NCBI RefSeq assembly: GCF_000317245.1
Contig: NZ_AJLJ01000052.1
Coordinates: forward strand, 1-59,657
Reading direction: 5' to 3'
Source: Fischerella muscicola SAG 1427-1 = PCC 73103
GTDB lineage: Bacteria; Cyanobacteriota; Cyanobacteriia; Cyanobacteriales; Nostocaceae
DNA: 59,657 bases
Part shown: piece after piece, positions 37,154-45,824 of the stretch
How the letters are laid out: every line of letters begins with the position of its first letter
Numbering within the stretch: the stretch's first letter is position 1
Made by a program: the position numbers and the translations under genes
Notes under the pieces: generated by a model
The model's input: the letters and a program-made list of their open reading frames with translations, nothing else
What the model was told of the DNA's origin: nothing
Database searches by the model: none

Positions 37154-37619
37154 TCGATTTTAGAATTTAGATTTTAGATTACTCTGTCGAGAAGCCGCAC
37201 TTCGTGCGTCTACGAATTTTGAATTGACTCCAATGCGTGGAATCAGGAAACTTATACCATCAAAGAAGTATCGGTCATCTAAATTTATGAATGGTGAATA
37301 ATGAAATCAAAAACACATAATTTAAACGAGCAAATACTTGTATAAAATGTAAAAAAAGATGGCAATCACTAGTTGTTGATAGCGTATAGATATATACAGT
37401 AGTGGAAATTACGGTTGTTTAGTTCTTGCTTGAATAGTTAGACTGAGGATAGTAATCGTGAGTGCTTGTACTCACTTTCGGTATCTACAGATTATCAGGG
37501 ACATCTATCAAGATTAAACTCCTCCGCTCTTCCAGGGCAGAGGATTTTAAATATTGTTAATACTTATGTATGAATTGAAATTTGAGCATTGAGATTAATT
37601 ATTGACCCTTGACCAACAA
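37154..37619. other. Non-coding spacer
   Basis: 466 bp. It contains a GAGAAGCCGCACTTCGTGCGTCTAC repeat-type hairpin (37188-37212) and a CCTCCGCTCT/AGGGCAGAGG hairpin at 37521-37543 followed by ATTTTAAAT. No gene seen. Confidence 0.4.
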
Positions 37620-38705
37620 TCAACAACCAATAAAACCTAAAACCTCATGGGCAATAGTTTCATTGCCATCTTTAGCAATGGGTTGTAAAGAAAGTGGTTG
37701 TTGGAGTGGTTGCAGCAAGAAATCCCAATTTCCATCAAACAATTCTGATGGGGTGAGGATTTGATGTTGATTGTACTTAGAAATTCCTTCTAATAGAAAA
37801 GCTGCTTCTGCAAAATCATCACGGGTAACAGATACAATCGGTACACCCAAGCGAGTAGCTTCAGCAAAAGTACTGAAACCGGGCTTAGAAACAACTCGCC
37901 CACAAATAGGCATAAAATCTACAGGGCGATATTTATGATCACGAATTTTGATTATATTAGGCAAGTCTGGGGCTGATGGGTCAAAGGTAATAAATTGCCA
38001 GTCAGGAAATTTTTTTAAACTCTCGTAAGGGATTTGTTGCAAGCCCAAACCACCAAAAGTCAGTAAGATAGTGTTTTCTCTTGGTGCAGTAATTCCCCAA
38101 GTTGATCGAATTTGTTCCTCAGAATCACGGGGAGAACCACCTGTTAAGCCAACATCAGTGACTGTAGTATTATTGAATGCTGCCATTGGCTCATAAAAAG
38201 GAAGACGAAACAAGCGATCGCATTGGCTGTAACAATCACTAATCCAATCAGCAACTTCTCTAAAGGTATCACCCCAACTCCGGTAAATAAAATCAAAACC
38301 AAAATTACTCATCATCCAGCAGGGAATACCAGCAGTCTTAGCAAATTTTGTTGCCAAAAAGGGAATATCTGCCAGAATCAACTGCACACGATTTTGGCGA
38401 ATAAAGTTGACTTCTGAAGCAACAATAGAATTTTGATTCTTTTTAATGTTTAACAACTTTTCTAATGTCGTTGCTTTATCCATAGTTAAGCTATCTTTTT
38501 GCACCACACCCACATCAAATCCACGGGGGCGATGAATAAAATCACCTTTAATGTAAGACTCTAGCAACCAGCGTGGAGCAGTGGACACAATAATTAGCAA
38601 GACTTCTGGACATAACTTTTGGATAGTTGCTGCAACAGCTGCGGTGCGAGTAGCATGACCAAAACCATGATTGGTAATAGCTATGTATAAGATTGGACGT
38701 TTCAT
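37620..38705 (-). CDS. GT-B glycosyltransferase (MurG/MGT-like)
   Basis: About 361 residues. The N-terminus PILYIAITNHGFGHATRTAAVA has the GHATR glycosyltransferase signature. The C-terminal domain has NTILLTFGGLGLQQIPYESL and FMPICGRVVSKPGFSTFAEATRLGVPIVSV, the donor-binding region. The start is placed at ATG 38705. The in-frame upstream ATG at 38792 only adds residues encoded by ATGACAA heptamer repeats and overlaps the next gene. Acceptor unknown. Confidence 0.87.
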   Translation of the reverse strand: MKRPILYIAITNHGFGHATRTAAVAATIQKLCPEVLLIIVSTAPRWLLESYIKGDFIHRPRGFDVGVVQKDSLTMDKATTLEKLLNIKKNQNSIVASEVNFIRQNRVQLILADIPFLATKFAKTAGIPCWMMSNFGFDFIYRSWGDTFREVADWISDCYSQCDRLFRLPFYEPMAAFNNTTVTDVGLTGGSPRDSEEQIRSTWGITAPRENTILLTFGGLGLQQIPYESLKKFPDWQFITFDPSAPDLPNIIKIRDHKYRPVDFMPICGRVVSKPGFSTFAEATRLGVPIVSVTRDDFAEAAFLLEGISKYNQHQILTPSELFDGNWDFLLQPLQQPLSLQPIAKDGNETIAHEVLGFIGC

Positions 38706-38778
38706 AGGGGGTCGGGGATCGGGGAAAAGCAAGATAAGAGGGACAAATAACAAATGACGAATGACAAATGACAAATGA

Positions 38779-39954
38779 TTATTGACCAACAACTAACCAT
38801 TCCTGAATTCCCTCAATTAGTTGGTCAATTTCCAACTCAAGTGTAAAGTAGTGGACGCAAGCACGTACACAACTTGGATCAGCAATTGTGCGAGTGAATA
38901 TTTTTTTGGATTGTAAAAACTCTGCTAGTTGTCGATGGGATTGGGGAGTATTTTGGCTAAGTTGAAATGAGACTAAACCACTTTCAGGAGGTGAAGTCCG
39001 CAAGGGAATCACATCTGGTAAGGCTGCTAGACGTCGCCACAGGTATTCGCTGTGATGACAAATTTGCTGATAGCGTTCCTCTGCTGTTCCCCATTGCTGA
39101 TGAATGGCGATCGCCTCTTTTAAGCCTGCGTAAAGGGGATAATTAGAAGTAGCTACTTCATAACGTTTTCCGTCTGGATGCCAATCTACAAACTTACCTT
39201 GACTGTCTGTAATAATGCTACGCCAGCCGATGAATGTGGGTCTTAAACTATCTGTGATTTCCGGTCGCACGTATAAACCACCCACACCACCAGGCCCACA
39301 CAACCACTTGTGACCAGTAAAAGCATAAAAATCTACCTCTAATTCAGTTAAATTCAATGGCATTGAACCAACAGACTGGGCAGCATCTACTAAAAGTCTA
39401 GCTTGTTTTCTTATACACAGTTTAGCTATTTTGTCAAGAGGCAAAAGTTGACCTGTATTCCAGAGGATATGACTCAAAGCGACCAAACGAGTATTTGGGC
39501 GTAAGTGTTGATCAATGACTGCAACTGGATCACCCTCGTTTAAAGTAGCCATCAAAGGACAGGTGGTAACTTCAACCGCAAATCTGCGACCAATTTCTTC
39601 AGCTATAGCCACAATACCCGGGTGTTCGCAGTCAGTTAATAATAGATGATCTCCTGGTTTCCACTCAATACCCCACATAGCAATATTGCAACCAACAGTC
39701 ACATCCTCAGTAATTGTGATCGTTTCAGGAGGTACATGTAATTCAGAGGCGATCGCGATTTTAATCGCTTTCGTTTCCTCGTCAATCCACCTACCCACCT
39801 CAGTACCAAAAGGCCCGATTTCCTGTATGTAAGCTTGGGCTTCACTAATCGCATCCATCACCACTTGCGGCATTGGACCTTGACCACCGTAGTTAAAATA
39901 AGTTTTATTCTTTAAAGCTGGAAACTGCTGTCGATAAAGATGCAATTTGTTCAT
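38779..39954 (-). CDS. Class V aminotransferase, cystine/cysteine lyase type
   Basis: A 391-residue PLP enzyme of the NifS-like fold. Substrate-loop YFNYGGQGPMP; PLP-contacting DCEHPGIVA and VDAAQSVGSMPL; the Schiff-base lysine in FTGHKWLCGPGGVGGLYV. This sequence type matches cyanobacterial L-cysteine/cystine C-S lyase (C-DES), which supplies persulfide sulfur for Fe-S assembly. Sulfur-lyase activity is inferred from the likeness. It is upstream of the glycosyltransferase gene, with a repeat-filled 73-bp gap. Confidence 0.85.
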   Translation of the reverse strand: MNKLHLYRQQFPALKNKTYFNYGGQGPMPQVVMDAISEAQAYIQEIGPFGTEVGRWIDEETKAIKIAIASELHVPPETITITEDVTVGCNIAMWGIEWKPGDHLLLTDCEHPGIVAIAEEIGRRFAVEVTTCPLMATLNEGDPVAVIDQHLRPNTRLVALSHILWNTGQLLPLDKIAKLCIRKQARLLVDAAQSVGSMPLNLTELEVDFYAFTGHKWLCGPGGVGGLYVRPEITDSLRPTFIGWRSIITDSQGKFVDWHPDGKRYEVATSNYPLYAGLKEAIAIHQQWGTAEERYQQICHHSEYLWRRLAALPDVIPLRTSPPESGLVSFQLSQNTPQSHRQLAEFLQSKKIFTRTIADPSCVRACVHYFTLELEIDQLIEGIQEWLVVGQ

Positions 39955-40123
39955 AGTTATTAGTCATTGGTCATAAATCAGTAAACAGTTAACAGTGACC
40001 AGTTTAATTTGATAACTGATAACTGATTAGTTGTCGTCCTTGTCCCCCATCCGCCACAAACGCAACACCCAGAAATTGTGTAGAATTTCTGGGTGTCATA
40101 CATTTAGTCTGTTAAATTACATT

Positions 40124-40654
40124 ATGTTCTCACAAGCTGATTTTATCCAATATGCCCAATGGTCAGGTATTGCCACCTTGGTATTTGCTGCGTTAACAGC
40201 CTTGGGTTTTATTTTCAAATGGGGTCTGCGCTTTCGGCTAGTGGGTTCGACAGGTTTTATGGTGGTGTTAACGGCTGGTTTATTTACCCTTTCCCTAGCC
40301 CCTTTGACACATACAGTTATTCCGGGAGCAGTACGGTATCATTTGGTTTACGACAATGGTTCAACACAAACCGTAATTGCCATCTCTCCTCAAATTACTC
40401 CCACTCAATTAGAAGCTACTTTGCGCCAAGCAGCCAATGATTTATATTCCTATGGTCGCTTGGGTAAACCTGGTGACAATCAGTTGACTATCCGCGCCCG
40501 TACAATTGTCCATCCCGAACCAGGAGTTTCCAAACCACTTTATTTGGGTCAAGTCAAGCGATCGCTTGCTAGTCGTGAAGATTCGCAAATGGCAATTGAC
40601 ATTTACCAAGATAAATTTGCTCAACTACCAAAATCCGACAATACCTCATCATGA
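40124..40654 (+). CDS. Ycf51 family membrane protein
   Basis: About 176 residues. Two N-terminal membrane segments (IATLVFAALTALGFIF, TGFMVVLTAGLFTLSLAPL) are followed by a soluble domain with AVRYHLVYDNGS and LRQAANDLYSYGRLG. This matches the Ycf51/DUF2518 family of cyanobacteria and red-algal plastids, with no assigned function. ATG 40124 is used; an upstream in-frame start at 40031 would add 31 residues from non-conserved spacer. Confidence 0.8.
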   Translation: MFSQADFIQYAQWSGIATLVFAALTALGFIFKWGLRFRLVGSTGFMVVLTAGLFTLSLAPLTHTVIPGAVRYHLVYDNGSTQTVIAISPQITPTQLEATLRQAANDLYSYGRLGKPGDNQLTIRARTIVHPEPGVSKPLYLGQVKRSLASREDSQMAIDIYQDKFAQLPKSDNTSS

Positions 40655-40778
40655 GGTAGACAGAACAAGGAAGACAAGGGAGTGTGGGAAGTGTGGGAAG
40701 TGTGGGGGGAATTATTTAACAAGTCTGTTCCCAATGCCCAATGCCCGATGCCCAATGACAAATGACCACTAACTAAAT

Positions 40779-41267
40779 CTATTGGGGAATTTGGCTTAAA
40801 GTACACCAAGTCACTTCATCAACAATGCCAGTATCAGGGAGATCATTACGCATTTGCCAGCTTTGCAGGGCTGACTCTGTAACTGGTCCAAACTTCCCAT
40901 CAACGTATCCTACATAGTCTTGTGTAGATTTGAGAACACGTTGTACCTTCATCACTAATTCTCCCTGACTGCCTTGTTTCAATTCGGGCAAATTTACGGG
41001 TCCACATTTGTACAATGCTTGCCAAGTTTCTTCTCTGACAATACCATCTTCTTGCTGAAAAACTTGGCGCTGAAATGTTTTGACACTTTCCTGTGTCATT
41101 TTTGCAAAAATACCATCAGGTTTATCAGTATAAAGCCCCAACTTAATCAACAGATTTTGTAGCTCTACAACCGCTTCACCATAAGAACCTAATTGTAATT
41201 CTGATTTATTTAGCTCAGACTGTGTTGTTACTGGTATGGTGTCGCCACTATCACTTATCAATTCCAT
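40779..41267 (-). CDS. Protein with two peptidoglycan-binding domains
   Basis: 162 residues. Two PG_binding_1 repeats: GSYGEAVVELQNLLIKLGLY...DGIFAKMTQESVKTFQ (about 28-80) and GSQGELVMKVQRVLKSTQDYVGYVDGKFGPVTESALQSWQ (about 100-145). No signal peptide, membrane span or catalytic domain, which is odd for a wall-binding protein. It may be exported by a non-classical route or act in the cytoplasm. Confidence 0.85.
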   Translation of the reverse strand: MELISDSGDTIPVTTQSELNKSELQLGSYGEAVVELQNLLIKLGLYTDKPDGIFAKMTQESVKTFQRQVFQQEDGIVREETWQALYKCGPVNLPELKQGSQGELVMKVQRVLKSTQDYVGYVDGKFGPVTESALQSWQMRNDLPDTGIVDEVTWCTLSQIPQ

Positions 41268-41714
41268 ATATTCCTACTCCTTGGGAGCGGTCTTTATTAC
41301 AGTGTAATTTTTCAAGCACTTAATAGCATCACTCAAGTGGGGTACTTCAAATACGTCATCCAATTTTAGATTTTAGGTTTTAGGTTTTAGATTTAAGACT
41401 GATTAGGGCTTGTAATATCAAGGTATAATCATCCTAGTACTGGGTACTATATTTAAAAATTACTTTACTATTCTGGTTCTGAGCCTCTGCCATATAAAAA
41501 AAATGTATTTATTTTGTGTTTTCTAATACATAATTAATTAATTTTTAGTTAAAATATTAATCTATCTACTAAGACTGCTACAAAAGCATTGAATTGGGGA
41601 CAGGTTGTAAAATCTGTCCTTGCAGTCATCACAAGCATCAGATTATGAATAGTTGCTTATATTGAAAAGTTTTCCAAAATATCTGGAAATGTTACTGTTA
41701 ATTCATAAGTTATT
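41268..41714. other. Non-coding spacer
   Basis: 447 bp, AT-rich. It contains TTTTAGG/TTTTAGA hexamer to heptamer repeats near 41361-41395. No gene, RNA or operator recognised. Confidence 0.4.
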
Positions 41715-42902
41715 ATGCCTATTCATTTTTCAGAAAAATTGTCTACTCAAACTCCTAATTCATTGATGCAGTTGACGGTAGCGCCCGCAAAAGTGATCCG
41801 TGGCTCTCAAATATTGACAAAGGTATCTGATGAAATTACTCGTCTGGGTACTCGTCCGTTGATTGTGGCAGGAAATCACACCCAAAAAGCCGTTCAACCT
41901 CATCTGCAACCACTTTTAGAACAGCAGCAGTTACAATTTGCTTTTGCATACTACACTCCAGATTGTAGCGAAGCGAGTCTCAAAGCTTTAAGAAAAGCTG
42001 CAAAGGAACATCAAGCTGATGTCGTTGTTGGTATCGGTGGTGGAAAAGCGCTCGATACAGCAAAATTGCTCGCCCATCAGTTGCAATTGCCAGTGGTGAC
42101 AATTCCGACTTCAGCAGCTACCTGCGCTGCTTGGACTGCCCTCTCAAACGTGTATTCCGATCAGGGGGCTTTTTTGTATGACGTCGCGTTGGATAGTTGT
42201 CCTGATTTATTGATTCTTGATTATGATTTGATTCAAACTGCACCACCACGCACTTTAGTAGCGGGAATTGGAGATGCGATCGCCAAGTGGTATGAGGCTT
42301 CAGTCAGTAGTGGACACTCAGACCAGACTCTAATTATAGCTGCGGTGCAACAAGCACGAGTCTTGCGGGATATTCTCTTCCAAAAGTCTGCTACAGCTCT
42401 CCAACAACCAGGAAGCGAAGTTTGGCAACAAGTTGTAGACGCCACTGTTTTACTAGCTGGAGTGATTGGTGGTGTTGGTGGCGCTCAATGTCGCACTGTC
42501 GCTGCCCATGCCGTACATAATGGTTTAACGCACATTTGCAAAAGTGGCAGTATTCATGGCGAAAAAGTCGCCTATGGAATCTTAGTGCAACTGCGTTTAG
42601 AAGAAATGATCCAAGGCAATCAACTAGCAGCCGCAGCACGGCAACAATTATTGAAGTTTTATGGCGAAATTGGACTACCGCAAACCTTCAGTGATTTAGG
42701 ATTGGACTGTGTGACTTTGGGCGAATTGCAAAAAGCTGCGGAAATTGCCCTTGCTCCCAATTCTGACATTCATCGATTGCCGTTTAAAGTCACATTGGAA
42801 CAATTGATGGCAGCGATGGTTTCTACTGCTGCACCAGTAGAAAATAAAGACTCTATTCATCGTGTTTCAACAAAAGAAATTCATCAACAAGTTGAACATT
42901 GA
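41715..42902 (+). CDS. Iron-containing alcohol/glycerol dehydrogenase family protein
   Basis: A 395-residue group III-type dehydrogenase. NAD-binding GGGKALDTAK (in VVVGIGGGKALDTAKLLA), TIPTSAATCAAWTALS, and the metal-ligand region AGIGDAIAKWYEA (Asp), with His residues in AAHAVHNGLTHI and SGSIHGEKVAYG. Closest in look to GldA-type polyol dehydrogenases. The substrate could be glycerol, a sugar alcohol or a related compound. Confidence 0.85.
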   Translation: MPIHFSEKLSTQTPNSLMQLTVAPAKVIRGSQILTKVSDEITRLGTRPLIVAGNHTQKAVQPHLQPLLEQQQLQFAFAYYTPDCSEASLKALRKAAKEHQADVVVGIGGGKALDTAKLLAHQLQLPVVTIPTSAATCAAWTALSNVYSDQGAFLYDVALDSCPDLLILDYDLIQTAPPRTLVAGIGDAIAKWYEASVSSGHSDQTLIIAAVQQARVLRDILFQKSATALQQPGSEVWQQVVDATVLLAGVIGGVGGAQCRTVAAHAVHNGLTHICKSGSIHGEKVAYGILVQLRLEEMIQGNQLAAAARQQLLKFYGEIGLPQTFSDLGLDCVTLGELQKAAEIALAPNSDIHRLPFKVTLEQLMAAMVSTAAPVENKDSIHRVSTKEIHQQVEH

Positions 42903-43170
42903 ATTGGGGATCGGGACAAGGGAGATAAGGGAGATAAGGGAGACATATCAATTCAAAATTCAAAATTCAAAATTCAAAATTAAGAACTTTTTGACTTTTG
43001 ACTTTTGACTTTTGACTTTTGACTTGTTTAGCCCAATGCCCGATGCCCAATGCCCATTGACCATTGTACAGACGCGTAGACGCTCGTCAGAGCGGCTTCT
43101 CGCAAGAGTATAATCGCGTCTCTACCATTGACCAACCATTAAATTAACTGCATCGGGAACTACTACATCA
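42903..43170. repeat. Short tandem repeats and dispersed palindrome
   Basis: GATAAGGGA, AAAATTC and TTTTGAC heptamers (42918-43025), ATGCCC[AG] units, then an AGACGCGTAGACGCTCGTCA / GAGCGGCTTCTCG palindrome type near 43070-43105. Confidence 0.6.
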
Positions 43171-44382
43171 ATGAACTTGCATTGGATCACTCCAGCCGAA
43201 CGTATACAAAAATTACCAGCTTATCCATTTGCCCGTTTGGATGAACTCAAAAATAAGGCGCGGGAACAAGGACTGGATTTAATCGATTTGGGCATGGGCA
43301 ACCCAGATGGTGCAACACCACAACCAGTCATCGAAGCTGCTGCGAAAGCTTTGCACAATCCTAGTAATCACGGCTATCCTCCCTTTGAAGGAACTGCAAA
43401 TTTCCGCCGTGCCATAACTAGTTGGTATGAACGTCGTTATGGAGTTGTTTTAGATCCAGACAGCGAAGCTTTACCACTACTGGGTTCCAAGGAAGGATTG
43501 GCACACTTGGCACTGGCATATATCAATCCTGGTGATGTGGTTTTAGTACCTTCACCCTCCTATCCAGTTCATTTTCGTGGGCCATTAATTGCTGGGGGAA
43601 ATGTTCATAGTTTGGTTCTCAAACCAGAAAATGACTGGTTAATTGATTTGGCTGCAATTCCTGATGCTATTGCCGAAAAAGCAAAAATACTGTACTTTAA
43701 CTACCCTAGTAACCCTACTGCTGCCACCGCACCCCGTGAGTTCTTTGAAGAAATCGTTGCCTTTGCCAGAAAATACGAAATTCTCTTGGTACACGATCTG
43801 TGTTATGCCGAGTTAGCTTTTGATGGCTATCAACCAACTAGTTTGTTAGAAATTCCAGGTGCTAAAGATATTGGTGTGGAGTTTCACACGATGTCTAAGA
43901 CTTACAATATGGCAGGTTGGCGAGTTGGATTTGTGGTTGGCAATCGTCATGTCATTCAAGGTTTGCGGACACTGAAAACTAACTTGGATTACGGTATTTT
44001 TGCAGCCTTGCAAGCAGCAGCCGAAACTGCTTTACAACTACCAGATTCTTATTTACAAGAAGTCCAAACTCGTTACCGTACCCGTCGTGATTTTCTCATT
44101 CAAGGCTTGACACAATTAGGTTGGAATATCCCCAAAACCAAGGCGACGATGTATTTGTGGGTTCCTTGTTCTGTGGGAATGAGTTCCACAGACTTTGCTT
44201 TGTGGGTGCTGCAACAAACTGGTGTAGTCGTCACTCCTGGTAATGCCTTTGGCAGTGGTGGTGAGGGATACGTACGAATTAGTTTAATTGCGGATTGCGA
44301 TCGCTTAAGTGAAGTCTTGCACAGATTCCAACAAGCTAACATCTGCTATCAAGCCCAGGCTGCCGTCTCTAGTTCAAAATAG
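43171..44382 (+). CDS. Class I aminotransferase, LL-diaminopimelate aminotransferase-like
   Basis: A 403-residue PLP enzyme of fold type I. GMGNPDGATPQPVIEAAAKAL at the start, LGSKEGLAHLALAYINPGD, NYPSNPTAA and the Schiff-base lysine in MSKTYNMAGWRVGF. It belongs with the DapL/AlaC-like aminotransferases. Whether it makes diaminopimelate or transaminates alanine or another amino acid is not decided by sequence alone. An ArsR gene begins 32 bp downstream on the same strand. Confidence 0.85.
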   Translation: MNLHWITPAERIQKLPAYPFARLDELKNKAREQGLDLIDLGMGNPDGATPQPVIEAAAKALHNPSNHGYPPFEGTANFRRAITSWYERRYGVVLDPDSEALPLLGSKEGLAHLALAYINPGDVVLVPSPSYPVHFRGPLIAGGNVHSLVLKPENDWLIDLAAIPDAIAEKAKILYFNYPSNPTAATAPREFFEEIVAFARKYEILLVHDLCYAELAFDGYQPTSLLEIPGAKDIGVEFHTMSKTYNMAGWRVGFVVGNRHVIQGLRTLKTNLDYGIFAALQAAAETALQLPDSYLQEVQTRYRTRRDFLIQGLTQLGWNIPKTKATMYLWVPCSVGMSSTDFALWVLQQTGVVVTPGNAFGSGGEGYVRISLIADCDRLSEVLHRFQQANICYQAQAAVSSSK

Positions 44383-44414
44383 AGAAGGTGTACCCTATAA
44401 CCCGCTTGTGATTA

Positions 44415-44741
44415 ATGCAAACCCCCTCTGTTATCCCCAATACAATTATTTCTGGCTTCCACGCTTTATCCGAACCATTACGGATTAAAGTGTTGGAATT
44501 GCTACGAGAACGCGAACTATGCGTATGTGATTTATGTGATGCTTTGGGGGTCAGTCAATCAAAGCTATCGTTTCACCTCAAAACTCTTAAGGAAGCAGAT
44601 TTAGTCCTCTCTCGTCAGGAAGGACGTTGGATTTATTACAGTCTCAATTTTCCTCAATTTGCTGTTTTAGAAGAGTACTTAGCAGATTACCGCCGTTTGC
44701 ACCAAATATTACCAGCACGTTGTTGCGAAGACCAATCCTAG
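44415..44741 (+). CDS. ArsR-family arsenite-responsive repressor (copy 1)
   Basis: 108 residues. Winged helix with the As(III)-binding box ELCVCDLCDALGVSQSKLSFHLKTL, Cys residues at the start of the recognition-helix region as in E. coli-type ArsR. It is the last gene of a run with the aminotransferase (32-bp gap) and is convergent with the second ArsR. No obvious operator in front of the aminotransferase was found. Confidence 0.92.
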   Translation: MQTPSVIPNTIISGFHALSEPLRIKVLELLRERELCVCDLCDALGVSQSKLSFHLKTLKEADLVLSRQEGRWIYYSLNFPQFAVLEEYLADYRRLHQILPARCCEDQS

Positions 44742-44797
44742 TCCATCTTATATTCGCGCAGGGAACCCAGATTACAACCGTTCGTGGAGCGTTCCTG

Positions 44798-45127
44798 TTA
44801 GGATAGTGCCTCCTGCAACACTGTTAGTTTCTCCGGCAAAATCCGGTAGTAGATCAAATTCCCGCGTCGCTCTTTTTCCAGTAAACCCGCCTCGTACATG
44901 ACTTTGAGATGATGGCTCACTGTTGGTTGCGAAATTCCTAACGGAGAAGCTAACTCACAAGCACAAACCTCTCTACTTGGCTGTGCTGCTATCAAACTCA
45001 GCATTTGTAAACGGATAGGTTCACCTAAGATACGGAAAATAGAGGCTAGATGCATCGCCTCATCAGGCGTGAGACGACCAGTAAGCAAGGGAGAACAACA
45101 AGATACAACAGGTTTAGATAACTTCAT
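44798..45127 (-). CDS. arsR: ArsR-family repressor of the arsenic genes (copy 2)
   Basis: 109 residues from ATG 45127. Box EVCACELASPLGISQPTVSHHLKVM with two Cys in the metal-sensing position, plus a CC pair near the N-terminus (VVSCCSPLL) that may also bind As(III). An upstream in-frame ATG at 45151 would place the operator inside the coding sequence and is disfavoured. Divergent from arsI, with two inverted-repeat operators between. Confidence 0.93.
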   Translation of the reverse strand: MKLSKPVVSCCSPLLTGRLTPDEAMHLASIFRILGEPIRLQMLSLIAAQPSREVCACELASPLGISQPTVSHHLKVMYEAGLLEKERRGNLIYYRILPEKLTVLQEALS

Positions 45128-45134
45128 ACTTTCT

Positions 45135-45154
45135 ATATTGACATATATCAATAT
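45135..45154. promoter_or_regulatory. Candidate ArsR operator 1
   Basis: ATATTGACATATATCAATAT: 7-bp arms (ATATTGA/TCAATAT) separated by 6 bases. It sits 7 bp upstream of the chosen arsR start, ideal for autoregulation. Confidence 0.6.
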
Positions 45155-45181
45155 ACATAGCTAGCATATTGATGTAGATAA

Positions 45182-45201
45182 ATATTGATTAAAGTCAATA
45201 T
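45182..45201. promoter_or_regulatory. Candidate ArsR operator 2
   Basis: ATATTGATTAAAGTCAATAT: the same 7-bp arms and 6-base gap as operator 1. It touches the arsI ribosome site (AAGGAG, 45202-45207). Confidence 0.6.
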
Positions 45202-45216
45202 AAGGAGTACTGAATT

Positions 45217-45600
45217 ATGCCTCGTCTTCAACTGGCGCTAAATGTGAGTGACATTGATGCTGCTATCGATTTCTACAGCAAATTATTTGGAACTGAGCCA
45301 GCAAAGCGTCGTCCAGGGTATGCTAACTTTGCAATTGCTGAACCACCTTTAAAATTGGTGTTGTTTGAAAATCCTTCAGCTACTGGCAAATTGAACCACC
45401 TGGGAATTGAGGTGGAGTCATCAACACAGGTTGAACAAGCAAGCGATCGCTTCCAGCAAGCTAATCTGACAGTAAGGTCTGAAAACCACACAACTTGCTG
45501 CTATGCCTTACAAGATAAAATTTGGGTTACAGATCCAGATGGTGATGAGTGGGAAGTTTATACTGTTCTGAAAGATTCAGCAACTTTTGCTTGTAATTAG
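45217..45600 (+). CDS. arsI: ArsI, organoarsenical C-As lyase (VOC family)
   Basis: 127 residues of the vicinal oxygen chelate fold: QLALNVSDIDAAIDFYSKLFG at the start, LNHLGIEVES with the metal His, and WVTDPDGDEWEVYTVL with the metal Glu. The vicinal Cys pair in NHTTCCYALQDK (about residue 93) is the hallmark of ArsI, which binds MAs(III) and breaks the carbon-arsenic bond with O2. It converts methylarsenite or trivalent aromatic arsenicals to arsenite, which Acr3 can export. RBS AAGGAG at 45202-45207. Confidence 0.92.
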   Translation: MPRLQLALNVSDIDAAIDFYSKLFGTEPAKRRPGYANFAIAEPPLKLVLFENPSATGKLNHLGIEVESSTQVEQASDRFQQANLTVRSENHTTCCYALQDKIWVTDPDGDEWEVYTVLKDSATFACN

Positions 45601-45711
45601 GGAAAAGGGGAAAGGAAGAAGACCCCTCTGGTGAACTTGCACAGAAGAGGGGTAATTCTTGTGAAGTTTTTTAATTGGGACTGCCTTTCTTTGGCAATTC
45701 ATCAGCAAAAC

Positions 45712-45731
45712 ATATCAAAAAAAATTGATAT
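45712..45731. promoter_or_regulatory. Candidate ArsR operator of the pstS-like/acr3/arsH/arsC unit
   Basis: ATATCAA-N6-TTGATAT, 94 bp upstream of the pstS-like start. It matches the ATCAA-N6-TTGAT pattern I recall for the Synechocystis arsBHC ArsR site. Confidence 0.6.
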
Positions 45732-45824
45732 ATTTTGTAAAATGTATTCTAGTGATCATTAATAAATCAACTTTTTTTGAAATGATAGAAAGTGTAACTA
45801 TCACATAAGCTACGAGGTAAAACA

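Noticed and set aside
38706..38792. N-terminal extension of the glycosyltransferase at 37620-38705
   Set aside because: Encoded by ATGACAA heptamers and overlapping the upstream gene end. The GHATR-containing fold starts right after ATG 38705.
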